Assembly (NCBI GenBank): GCA_022828445.1
Contig: JAIZZJ010000007.1
Location: 186,001 to 250,000 of the forward strand
Direction: 5' to 3'
From: Graphiopsis chlorocephala
Lineage: Eukaryota; Ascomycota; Dothideomycetes; Cladosporiales; Cladosporiaceae
DNA: 64,000 nucleotides
The notes beneath the pieces were generated by a model. The model searched no databases and was not told where the DNA came from. It saw nothing but the letters and a program-made list of their open reading frames with translations. The translations under genes and the position numbers were made by a program. Numbering within the stretch: position 1 is the stretch's first letter; every line of letters begins with the position of its first letter. Shown here piece after piece: positions 46,505 to 56,100 of the stretch.

Positions 46505-48302
46505 TCACCAGGCGTCAAAGTTTCCAAACCCGCCAGCCTTCCTCTTTTTACTCGGTGGTTCGGGTGCTGCGGACTCTTCCCACTCACCAACAATCTCATC
46601 TTCAGCCTCTGGCGCCTGCTCTGCAGCCTTGCGCAGATACTTGCCCACGCCTCCGGCTACGCTACTTTCATCTACCTTGCCATCGGCTCTGATCCGCTTG
46701 CCAGTCCAAGTCGTCCTCTCGTCTTCCGCGCCGCCTTCACGCCTCAAAGCCTCCTTCCTCGCCTCTTTTGCTTCCTCCTCGGACCTCTCTTTCAAGAACT
46801 CCTCGAACGGGTTCACAAATACAATGACCTCTTCGATCGCGCAGCGCTCCAAAGGATGGTCTTTCTCGTCGACGGGTACTGCTTCGAGGCGAGCCAGCGT
46901 CTCCAGCCCCTCCATTACTCGCCCGAAAACGGTGTGCTTGCGATCCAAGTGTGGCGTCGCGCGGTATGTGAGGAAGAATTGCGATGTGTTTGTGTCTTTG
47001 CCTTTGTTCGCCATGCTCAGCACTCCGCGCCCGTCGTGCGTGAGCGGGCCTTCAAGCTCGTCGGCAAAAGGCTTGCCCCAGCAGCTCTGCCCCCCACGGC
47101 CAGTACCCGTAGGATCGCCGCCCTGCAGCATGAAGTTGCGGATATTGCGGTGGAAGGGAACGCCGTTGTAGGCGCCTTTCTTGGCGAGCGTGAGGAAGTT
47201 CCAGACGGCTTTGGGGGCGAATTCGGGGTAGAGAGCAAGGTTGATGCTGCCGTGGGTGGTGCGCAGGCTGGCATAGCCAGTGATTTTGACGCGCTTGGGC
47301 TTGAGCATGTATTCTTCGTCGCTGAGGATGGCGCGATCGTTGGATGTGTTTGGCGTGAGGCCGGTGGATGTGAAGGAGGCTGCGGCGGCGCCACTGGTGA
47401 ATTGAGCGGCGTTGTAGGGCGCTGGTTTTGTAGTGCGGTGTTTTGAAACTTCGGATGCTGCTTTACGCGCGTGTACTAGGGCTTGCTGCTCAGCAGGAGT
47501 TGCTGACCCTGAGCCTGACTTCTCACGCTCCTCTCGTCGTTTTGCGACAGCTTCTTTCGCTTTGAGGATTTTTGCGGCAGAGCCGAGATTCTGATCTTTG
47601 ATGCCGGCGCCTCGCTCTGCTTCTTGCTCTGGAGTCAGAGTGCTGGTGCCTTCCTTCAAATGTTTGTATTGGCTCAAGTCTCTTGACGCAACATTCTGGG
47701 GGTCTTGCAGTGTGATGATGTCTTGGCGAGTGAAGTCCTCATCGGTGACCAAATCCTTCCAATTCTTGCCTTTGATGTTGAGGCGCTCCACAGTATCCCA
47801 TGCGAATACGTTGCCCGTATTCTTCAAAGCCACGATGTGCGTGTTGTCTGTAAACACCTTGAACGTGACCGGATCGACGTATTCTCCATCATCGTTCTTC
47901 GCGAAACTCAACTTGATTAACTCTGAGCTCTTGAGAGGTTTCCCATCGACCGGATTCGTTCCGTGCTTTTTGATCCAGGGTAGGATGTTGGTAAGGTCGA
48001 ATATGGTACCATCGGTGGTGCAGACGGGGTGCTCGAATGGTTGGAGAGACACAGCACAGAAGTTGAACGGCAGCCTCTTGAAGCTTGCGCCGGCTACATC
48101 AGATTTGCGAGCATTTGCTCCTGCTGATGCGCCGAAGGCATCTGCGCTCGACCACTCGCTGTGGGTGATCTGGAGGTGGTGTTAGCCAGATTCGATGGTG
48201 GAGTATACTAGATGACGACGTACGTACAATTTGTCGGTACCTGCGATGCTGTTAGCGAGCTGTATGACCCAGAAGAAGAAGCTGGAACCTGCCTTTGCCC
48301 AT
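46505..48302 (-). CDS. PPIL2: U-box cyclophilin-type peptidyl-prolyl isomerase (PPIL2/Cyp60)
   Basis: Exons are 48302-48293, 48240-48224 and 48169-46505, giving 563 aa. The 10-nt and 17-nt leading exons give MGKGTDKLY, and the third exon continues ITHSEWSSADAFG, the conserved family start. The first intron has a GC donor (GCAGGT); no GT donor keeps the frame. The U-box (about 38-110) shows PFEHPVCTTDGTIFDLTNILPWIKKHGTNPVDG. The cyclophilin domain (about 300-460) has ASLRTTHGSINLALYPEFAPKAVWNFL, FHRNIRNFMLQGGDPTGTGRGG and FFLTYRATPHLDRKHTVFGRV. The domain carries Trp-Gly (SCWGKPF) where other cyclophilins have a conserved segment. PPIL2 acts with spliceosomes and as a ubiquitin ligase. It converges on the BRCT gene. 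Confidence 0.94.
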
Positions 48303-49504
48303 ATTGAGGGTAACTCTACAAGTTGATTGCAAAGAGCACTAAGTCACAGAATCTCCAAACATCACATGTCGCCCGGGCGCTCTCGACTTGAACTTCTGAC
48401 GTTCTTCCTTCGCATAAACCTGCCTCTTTCGGCACTTTGCGACAGTTTTACCGAGATTCAACCGACCAACATATCAACCTCACTAAGTGAACAATACTTA
48501 GCGGTCGTAATAACATTGAGCTAACAAAACCACGCGCCACCTGATCACTACCAATAGAGGAGAGTACCATGGAGGACTTGTCACCTGGACGAGTGCGTGC
48601 GAAACTCGCACACCTAGCACACGCAAGCAGCCAATACGCTAACATGCTGACCGGCTACTGTCTGTTTGACTGTATTATGTTGTTTGTCAGCATTGTTATC
48701 AATTGCAAGACAAACAATAACTCCATCCGCGCACGAACCCCCCGTATGTATCACAGGTCCTCAAGTTTGAGACTGACAAGATTGCTCCGTCAGTACGCCG
48801 AATTCAGGCTGTACCGTTATCGCACGCTCAGTTGGAAGAGACGTCCAGCAAGCATGTGAGCAATACTGGAAACCCTCAGTCATGATAGAAGTCTCGACTC
48901 TCCCTAAACTGGTACCTAGAGTTGGTGTTGTTCAACAAACGAAGCCACAACACGTGTAGCGCAGGTGGTGCACCATACTATGCTCAATGTCCACGTTTCG
49001 ACCCAAATTTTTGTCTTCCTCCTTTAAGATGACCGCCCAAATTAGATTGCCGGCGTCGCCTGGCCAGTGACGGTGGTGCGGGGTCACACTGATGGTGGTG
49101 AGCAGCAGTGTCTGCGTGTTTCTCGTCCTCACTCGAGTCACGCTTCCTTTGTGCCAACAACAATACTAAGACCACACACAAAGGTCACCCGCGCGAGACC
49201 AGAGCAAGCCAACAATACCAAGGCCACGCATCCTTCGCCAGCGAGTATATCAAAACTCGCTGACAATATCCGGTTCTTTCTCTCGCCTTTTCCACTCCAA
49301 ACAAACCACAACTCGACCGCAATCACCCGCGGCGAATACATAAACCAGCCTACCAACCCACAACCCAAAACCACTTCTCTTCACCGATACCAACTTCGAT
49401 CTCACACTCGTTAAGTAAGACTTCCAGCTCTCCACCACCAACAACCTCTCGCATACTAACATCCCTCCAAGGTCACCGACTTCCCAAACCCACCAACCAT
49501 CAAC
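48303..49504. promoter_or_regulatory. Divergent region between PPIL2 and the repeat-peptide gene
   Basis: This 1.2-kb region holds the PPIL2 promoter and the promoter and 5' UTR of the peptide gene. Open frames at 48569-48859 and 49067-49414 show no features. From about 49240 the plus strand becomes C/A-rich, typical of a fungal leader. Confidence 0.55.
49415..49471 (+). other. Probable 5'-UTR intron of the repeat-peptide gene
   Basis: Donor GTAAGA at 49415, a perfect branch TACTAAC at 49454-49460 and acceptor CCAAG ending at 49471 give a 57-bp intron. The only frame that would run on into the 49505 ATG has a TAA exactly before the donor. The intron is therefore in the leader, and 49505 is the start. 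Confidence 0.7.
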
Positions 49505-49789
49505 ATGCAGTTCACCAACATGGAACTTGTCCTCAACAAGAAGGTCGACCAGGGCGCTCCCTGGGTCGGCGGTTGCACCGTCTCCAAGGTCGACCAAGGT
49601 GCTCCTTGGGTCGGCGGTTGCACTCTTCAGCGCCGCAAGGTCGACCAGGGCGCTCCCTGGGTCGGCGGATGCACTCTCCAGAGGCGCAAGGTCGACCAGG
49701 GTGCTCCCTGGGTCGGTGGATGCACCGTCTCCCGTCTGGTACATATTGGCCTCGGCCGCGACAGCAGCTGCACCGTCTCATATTCATAG
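49505..49789 (+). CDS. Tandem-repeat peptide precursor with internal CaaX-like boxes; candidate hybrid-type pheromone (or RiPP) precursor
   Basis: This 94-aa protein has four repeats at residues 13-27, 28-44, 45-61 and 62-76. Each repeat reads K-VDQGAPWVGGC followed by TVS or TLQRR. Every Cys (24, 39, 56, 73) thus starts a CaaX-like box (CTVS or CTLQ), and each box is followed by Lys, Arg or Arg-Arg. A fifth CTVS (Cys89) sits two residues before the stop. There is no signal peptide, as expected of farnesylated a-type precursors. K-peptide-CaaX-K repeats are known from the rhodotorucine A precursor, and CaaX repeats with dibasic sites from Trichoderma h-type (HPP1) precursors. The inferred product is an 11-residue peptide with a C-terminal prenyl-Cys. 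The alternative is a cytosolic RiPP. A weak donor (GTACAT, 49739) could replace the last 17 residues. Confidence 0.7.
   Translation: MQFTNMELVLNKKVDQGAPWVGGCTVSKVDQGAPWVGGCTLQRRKVDQGAPWVGGCTLQRRKVDQGAPWVGGCTVSRLVHIGLGRDSSCTVSYS
49541..49732 (+). repeat. Four tandem coding repeats (45, 51, 51, 45 bp)
   Basis: Units are 49541-49585, 49586-49636, 49637-49687 and 49688-49732. The 36-bp core of each encodes the same 12 residues. Five third-base positions vary (codons 4, 5, 7, 10 and 11), all synonymously. Units 2 and 3 carry a 6-bp extension encoding Arg-Arg. Confidence 0.97.
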
Positions 49790-50181
49790 ACGCTAACAGC
49801 TCGATAGTAAGCGTCGAATCACCGACCCACTGACCGGCGTTGACTACAACACACCTTTCTTCTGGAGCGTCCCACGGCACGACAGGGAATGATGTTTGAG
49901 GCGCTCGCTCCTGGCATGCAATGTCCTGAGGGGTTTCCCACTTCTCTTGTTTTGATGACTTTGGACCATGAGTCCGTTTAGTACGCGAGAACCTTGGCTT
50001 GCGCAGTCTGTCTTCGGGCAGCAAGCGTGGGGTTTGACGCTCGCTGTGCTCAGTTAGTTTCACAGTTGTCGATCAATCAGAACGGCTTTTATTTGTTTCA
50101 TCATGACTCTCATGTGATGTCGAGATTTCGTCTCTACCTTCATTTGTGCTTGTTACACATTGCTTCTGTGGGTATCTTGCT
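49790..50181. other. Convergent intergenic region after the peptide gene
   Basis: Just after the stop, GCTAAC (49792-49797) and a TAG at 49806-49807 look like an intron end. From 49800 a frame stays open for 30 codons to a TGA at 49890-49892. This is a possible alternative last exon of the peptide gene. The remainder is a T-rich 3' region with nothing else seen. Confidence 0.45.
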
Positions 50182-51167
50182 TTATAGTCCATCTCCTCTC
50201 TGCTCCCTCATCATCGCCCTGTATCTTTCAATGACCTCTCTACGAGCGTCGCCCAACTCTTCACGCTTTTTCAAACTTCCAGATGCGACAGGCACGTTGG
50301 CCACATCCACCTTCGCTCCACGAATAGGCTTGAACTTCTCCCTCACTTTAATCAACTCCGGTGGCGCCTGCACCACATCGTTGATCTTCGCCTTTTGGCC
50401 TCGCTTCAATTTCAGCTCGGCCCAGATATCCCCTTCCTTATCATTGCTTTCACCAATCGCCCTGCGCTTGGTCTTGAAATTGACCTCCTCGCCATACTTG
50501 GCCGCATTCTCTTCCTCCAACTCCTCCTGCTTCTCCCGCGCCTCTTCCTTCTGCTCTTGAATCTTCGCCTCCTCCTCTCGCCAAGTAGCGTACAACTTGT
50601 GCATCTGCTTCTCCTTCTTCGTCCGCCTCTCCTTGATGCCCTCCACAGCCTTGCCCTTCGCGATCAACCCGCTCACTTTAATCGCCTGATCAACTCGCGC
50701 ATTGTAATCCGACATGCGCTCTCCCGGCTGAATCTTCGGCATCTCAGCGGCTTGCGCCTCCGCATCCTTAGCCGCTTTAGACGCAGTCTTCGGCTTCTTC
50801 GCCCTGCGGTCCTCGCCATCGTCTAGGCCCGAAAGATGGCGCTTGTTGGTCTGCTGTGCGATGAGGCGCTGGAAAGCGCGGGGCGTGTCGTCGACGCCAT
50901 AGCCTTCTACGACTTCTCTGCGGTTGCGTCTGGGTTTTAGGTCTGAGGCGGGTTTGGGCTTGGCTTTGGCTGTTCCTCTTTTCGGGGCGAGTTTGGCGTT
51001 GGTTTTCTTGGAGCCGGTTTTTGTGTAGGCTGCTAAGGGTTGGGCGCTGGTTGTGGGTGCGAGGTTGAAGCTGGTGAGAGGGTTAGAAAGGCGCGAAAAA
51101 GGGGTTCTGTACAAGAAAAGGCGTACTCGTTCGCATTTTGCGTCTTTCGTGTGTGTTTGGTAGGCAT
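50182..51167 (-). CDS. Basic coiled-coil nuclear/nucleolar-type protein, function unknown
   Basis: Exons are 51167-51127 and 51070-50182. The 56-bp intron (donor GTACGC, acceptor CACCAG) gives a 309-aa protein starting MPTKHTRKTQNAN-DFNLAPTT. That short basic start is more natural than an unspliced upstream extension. The N-terminal third is Lys/Pro/Ala-rich. A motif RAFQRLIAQQTNKR is followed by a nuclear-localisation-type cluster (RRAKKPKTASK). PKIQPGERMSDYNARVDQAI precedes a long coiled coil (about 175-245, KKEKQMHKLYATWREEEAKIQEQ). The C-terminus has DVVQAPPELIKVREKFKPIRGAKVDVANVP. Related fungal proteins are often mislabelled as urease accessory proteins, but no such domain is seen. Confidence 0.75.
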
Positions 51168-51401
51168 TATGAAATGTTGTCAGAAGTGTTGTGTAGTGCT
51201 TGGAGAGAGATCGTCTGGAACTTTTTGTGAGAGAAAGTCGGAGATGGAAGAGGGTCCGGCCGAGCTTCTGCGCGAACATGTGAAAGCGGCGACCAGCTCC
51301 AATCTAGATGCTTTGCGACATCCACGACAACGACAATATTTCAATCCTCTGTACTCTGATATCTGGCCAAGTTTATCTGTAGCGACAGCTTCTTGCCTAA
51401 C
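51168..51401. promoter_or_regulatory. Short bidirectional promoter
   Basis: Only 234 bp separate the divergent starts of the coiled-coil gene and MFAP1. Both promoters and leaders must overlap here, which suggests co-expression. Confidence 0.6.
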
Positions 51402-52640
51402 ATGCCTCCAATGCCCAGCCGTATGACCAAAAACAGGGTCAAAGACTTCCGCTATCGACCAGGAAAGGCCGAGGTCGAGGACGAAGAAGACGAGTTCGAT
51501 TCTGAGGAGGAGGAAGACGAGGCTTCAGAGGCACAAAAGCTCTCAGCACCCGCGCCCAAAGCATCAACATTCCCCAGCCAAAAGAAACTCGCGATCGACC
51601 TGAGCAAAGCAGACCAGCAAAGGACCTCTGTTCCAGAAGCATCTACGAGCAAAAAGACGGACGACCCTGATCTAGAAGGATTCGAGACCGCGTCAGAATC
51701 AGAAGAAGAGGCCGGAGATGCTGCGGAGGGCAGTAATTCAGAGAGTGAGGAGAGTTCAGAGGAGGAAGACAGCAGCTCTGATGACGAGCCTAAGCGACCT
51801 ATGCTTGCGCCTAAATTCATATCCAAGGCGCAGCGGAACAAAATGCAAACGGCACAGCCTATAAAGTCGGCAGAAGAAGTTGCGGTAGAAGAGGAGCGAC
51901 GAAGGAAGGAGAAAGCGGACGAAATGCTGCAGGCGCAAATGGAACGAGACCAGATTGCGCGCGCGGCAGGCAAGAAAGCGTGGGACGACGATGACAATAT
52001 TGAAGAAGAAGTCGACGACACAGATGGGCTTGACGAGGAAGCAGAGCGTGCGGCATGGAAACTGCGCGAGCTCAAGCGCGTGCGACGTGACCGCCTCGCG
52101 ATTGAAGAGAAGGAAAAAGAGCGCGAGGAAATCGATCGCAGACGTGCCCTCACCGAGGAAGAACGCAAAGCTGAAGACGAAGCCTTCATTGCGGCACAGA
52201 AGGATGACCAAGAGGGCAAAGGCAAGATGGCGTACATGCAAAAGTACTTCCACAAGGGCGCCTTCTTCCAGGGCGACGAGGAGCAGGACGAAGAAGTCAA
52301 AGCTGCGCTCAATCGAGATCTGGCTGGAGCACGATTTGAGGATGAGACTGCCAGCAAAGAAGTCTTGCCAGAGTACATGAGGATCAGAGACATGAGCAAG
52401 TTGGGCAAGAAGGGCAGGACCAAGTATCAGGATCTCAAATCGGAGGATACTGGACGATGGGGAACGTACGAGGGCAAGAAGAAAGGCTATGACGGTTTGG
52501 ATGATCGATTCAAGCCTGATGACCCTCGCAGTGGCAACGACCGTACAGGCGCCAATGCGGCGCCTGTCGGCGAGCGACGCAGAAGGGATGACGATGATGG
52601 ACAAGGAAACAGGGATGGCAAGCGTGCGAAATACGACTGA
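51402..52640 (+). CDS. MFAP1-type spliceosome B-complex protein
   Basis: A single exon encodes 412 aa from ATG 51402 (MPPMPSRMTKNRVKDFRYRPGKAEVE); TTG 51393 upstream is not a credible start. MFAP1 joins the pre-catalytic spliceosome (B complex) together with Prp38. The N-terminal half is acidic with EEEEDE and SESEESSEEED runs. The long charged helix (about 150-275) is typical. The C-terminal MFAP1 domain shows MAYMQKYFHKGAFFQ, LPEYMRIRDMSKLGKKGRTKYQDL and DTGRWGTYEGKKKGYDGLDDRF. The human and fly proteins end with the same block. The last 30 residues are basic and disordered. No introns are needed to keep the family alignment. Confidence 0.93.
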   Translation: MPPMPSRMTKNRVKDFRYRPGKAEVEDEEDEFDSEEEEDEASEAQKLSAPAPKASTFPSQKKLAIDLSKADQQRTSVPEASTSKKTDDPDLEGFETASESEEEAGDAAEGSNSESEESSEEEDSSSDDEPKRPMLAPKFISKAQRNKMQTAQPIKSAEEVAVEEERRRKEKADEMLQAQMERDQIARAAGKKAWDDDDNIEEEVDDTDGLDEEAERAAWKLRELKRVRRDRLAIEEKEKEREEIDRRRALTEEERKAEDEAFIAAQKDDQEGKGKMAYMQKYFHKGAFFQGDEEQDEEVKAALNRDLAGARFEDETASKEVLPEYMRIRDMSKLGKKGRTKYQDLKSEDTGRWGTYEGKKKGYDGLDDRFKPDDPRSGNDRTGANAAPVGERRRRDDDDGQGNRDGKRAKYD

Positions 52641-53158
52641 GGCCGGTTCTACTGTTCACTTGAATTTATGAGCGTTCTTAGCGAGGCGTCAAGGCCAATC
52701 CTGTAGACGATTATGGTCAATTTGTCGATGATCGATACATCGACCAAGATTAATGTAAAGTAGTCACAAGGCATTTATGCTTGTCTTAAGGCACATGTTG
52801 TTTGTTCGGCTTCAGATATCACAGTTCATCATGTCTGAAAAGTTGCGGCTCTTCCATGTACAGCAGTCTGATACCTGAAGAGAGAGCGAGTGAGTTTATC
52901 ACTTCTACTCAGTTTCTACATTAGACTTTACGCTTCAACGAGGACAGAGCGACCGGCGCCAAGACTTTTGCTCACGCGCTCACCCCTCCCCCGCCATCAC
53001 CAGGACTCCACCGCATCCACTGCTGCTGCATCCACTACCGCCTCTTTTTTGCCGCTAAATCGCTGCAAGGCTTTGCGTTCGACTCCTGGCACAATCAATC
53101 CACTCGGAGCTGTTCAACGCCACTTGCGCCATAATACAGGTGTCGTAAAAGATGCGAA
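52641..53158. other. Intergenic region between MFAP1 and tfc3
   Basis: The MFAP1 3' UTR and the tfc3 promoter lie in this 518-bp stretch, both genes being on the plus strand. No gene was seen. Confidence 0.5.
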
Positions 53159-56100
53159 ATGATGGCTTCTGGATTTGACGGACTCGTTGAGCGTCTGCTC
53201 TATGATGTCGCGCTCGCAGGCACTGGAGGTCAGTGCATCCTCGTGTCGCGCGCGATCAACACCATCGTCGAGTATCAATGGCCCGCTAACGCTTCGCAGG
53301 TCTCGGTATCAAAGAACTCGGCGATGCTGTCCGCGAATTCTACGCAAGCCAAAAGGCTGCCAAAACCTCCCATCAAATCGCAGAAGATGAGGACAGTCTT
53401 TTATTCTCAGAATCGCCGCCAGACAATGGGCCGATCATCGACGATGACTTCGTCGAACTCGTATGGCATTGGGTGTCGCGCAACCCTGAGGTGACCGTCC
53501 AAGGTCGATACCAACCTAAGCCTGCTGTGGCGGACTCGACGGCCGACGATGAGGAAGGCGCGACTAACACAGGCAGCAAGCTTGACGCCCATCGCAAGCA
53601 GCGACTTTGCACTGGAGAAGATCGAGTCTGGTACGCGATTGCCGGTCATGGCATCGACTACAAACGAATCCCCTTCCTCGAGTTCCAAGCTCTGAGCGTG
53701 ATCGCAGGACAAGGAACTAAGGGTGTCCTTCAACCTGATGTCACAAGGCTTACTGGGCAAGATAAGAGATCTCTCCCCAAGCGAACCGATAACCTTGCCA
53801 AGAACGGTTACATTGTCAAGACTACCGTCATAGCACGCGGTACTAAGACCAGTCTGCTGAAATTGAAGAAGTTCGCCGGCGAAAGTGCCCTGCCTGAAGA
53901 TGAAGGGGCGGCGCCTGGCACAACGATCATCCAATACAACCTCTGGTTCGACGAGATGATGAAGCTGTTGCGAGAGAATGGCAACATCATGGCCTTTGAA
54001 GACATCAGAATCGGTCTCGGCATAAACAAGAAGAGATTCGAGACCAGGGCACTTCATCGTTGCGTTCGCCGCCTTGCCAAGGTCGGCTGCCTGAGAAAAG
54101 TCACTGCTCGAGTGGAACCACCCGCGAGTCAACCCGACGCCGACATGAAGTCTGTCAGATCCCTCCAGCTTCTTCGAGACCCTACAGAGATTGATCGTGT
54201 AGCATTCATGAGGAGTGATTGGCAACGAAGCAAGCTGCTGGATTCCGCTCAGATTGCCCAATTCGCTGCTCTCGGAGGAGCCGACGACGATGAGGATGAC
54301 GTCGAGGAAGCTGAGGCTATTGCTGGAATTGATGGCGAAGGAGAAGATGTCCGACGGATCTTGAACCGCTCTCCACCACTTTGGAACCCGGATCTTCCTT
54401 TCCCCAATTACTTATACAACCGGATCAACGAAGCTGGTATCGCCGGGACCTCCTCTAGCGAGCTCTATGAGGACTCTGTTGGCCAGTTCTGGAAGCGAGC
54501 GATGGACGAGATGCTCGTAAAGCTCACAGATCTCTGGCAATTCTCGCAACCTCCTCATCTCCGCCACCTTGCTATCGTCAAGGATACGTGCCAGAGGGGA
54601 AAGCAACCAACATTCCAGTATCGCACGTACGAAAACTTCGAAAAGGCGGTGGTGATCGGTGACGCATTCTGGGAGGGAGTGTTCGGCCCGGAAGAGAAAG
54701 GCAAAGGCAAGGCCAGGCAGAAGAAAGCTGAAGCTGCTGCCGCTGCTTTGCCGAATGTTGACGAATGGGGATTCGAGAAGATCAACCCCAAGCTCTTTGT
54801 TGGACAGAACGGTGCGGCGACTCTGGAAGAATGCCGGAAAAATGCCAAACCGTCGTTGCAGCCTAAGTACAACATGTTGACGCCTGGTTCGCTAATTGGA
54901 CGTCCTCCTGGGTCCGCCAAAACACCTGGCAGTGGTCTTGGTCGGCCGAAAAAGACGCAGACGGTTGATCGCACGCCGACAAGCAGACCTCGAAACGACC
55001 AGTCTACTATCGAACAATCTATGCGCAAGACCGCTGGACGTAAAGCGCTTTCCGCGAGTGCGGCGAAACGCACAGCCGATCAGGCAGACCTGGATGCGTA
55101 CCAAGGATCGGGATTAGACGATCAATCGGCAGACCTCGATCAAACGCCAGTCCCAGCAGCCAAGAATGTCAAAGGGCGGCCGCGCAAGTCTCTACGAACC
55201 GACGAGGTGCAAAGCACGACATTGCCCACGACGCCAACCACAGCAAAGAGACGCTCGACTCAGCCGGTAGCGCTCGATGGCTCTCCTGTTCAGAAGAAGC
55301 GCGCGTCCAACGGCACGGTTACAGGAGAAGAACGCCATGAGAAGATGCCGGAAGTTGCAGCTGAAAGCTCCCATGCTACTACAGGAACCTCAGGGCAGCC
55401 TAATGACTCGGCAGCTGAGTACTCTGCGGATGATTCTGACTGGTCGACCGGACCAGCGCCAATCGTGAATGTTGAAGCTGGAGTGGAGATCAACCCTCCG
55501 GGGGCTTACGAACTCAAAAAGAATAACTTCCCATATCGTGGACGACCACCGAAGGCCAAGATCGCAGTGTTCAGATCGAGCCGACTTCGTGACTTCTCGT
55601 GGTATGTGAAAGAGAGACCACTTCCAGGCTCTAGGGCATACAAAGCTATGCGTCGGAGCAGGGTGAATACTGCCATAGAGGTCGATCCTACTCCTGAGCT
55701 ACCATATCGTGAGCCATTGGCGCGCCATCCAATCAGCCATACTGATGAGATGGGCCGAGCTTTCTGGGGCAAACAATCAATGGCCCAGCCTCCTCAGACT
55801 ACACCAGTAGATGCCACTGCTGAAGAGGTAGTTGCCACGCAAACTTCAAACGACAACGACACGACCGCACCCGAAGTACCGGTCACAGATCTGGATCCTA
55901 CGCTGATCGAGTCTACCGCCGGGCATGCATCGAACGCTCCCTTGCCCGACATGACTGTCGATGATGCAGATGAGAACGACACGTCTGTCCGACAATACAA
56001 AAAGGCTGGAGTGACCAAAAACATCGGTGCGCTCCACATCAAGCGAAGAAAAGTCGCAATGGACATCGTTCAAACTTGTGGCGGCGTCTTCCCTGGCAAA

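Noticed and set aside
49505..49789. Classical alpha-type pheromone or dikaritin (ustiloxin-type) precursor
   Set aside because: Both need an N-terminal signal peptide and, for alpha type, a Trp-Cys...Gly-Gln...Cys core. Neither is present. A CaaX-type precursor fits better.
49250..50063. Long repeat-containing open frames on the minus strand across the peptide gene
   Set aside because: They are mirror frames of the plus-strand repeats. Starts, splice signals and the CaaX logic all lie on the plus strand.
51393..51401. TTG start for MFAP1
   Set aside because: An ATG at 51402 in the same frame is the normal eukaryotic choice.
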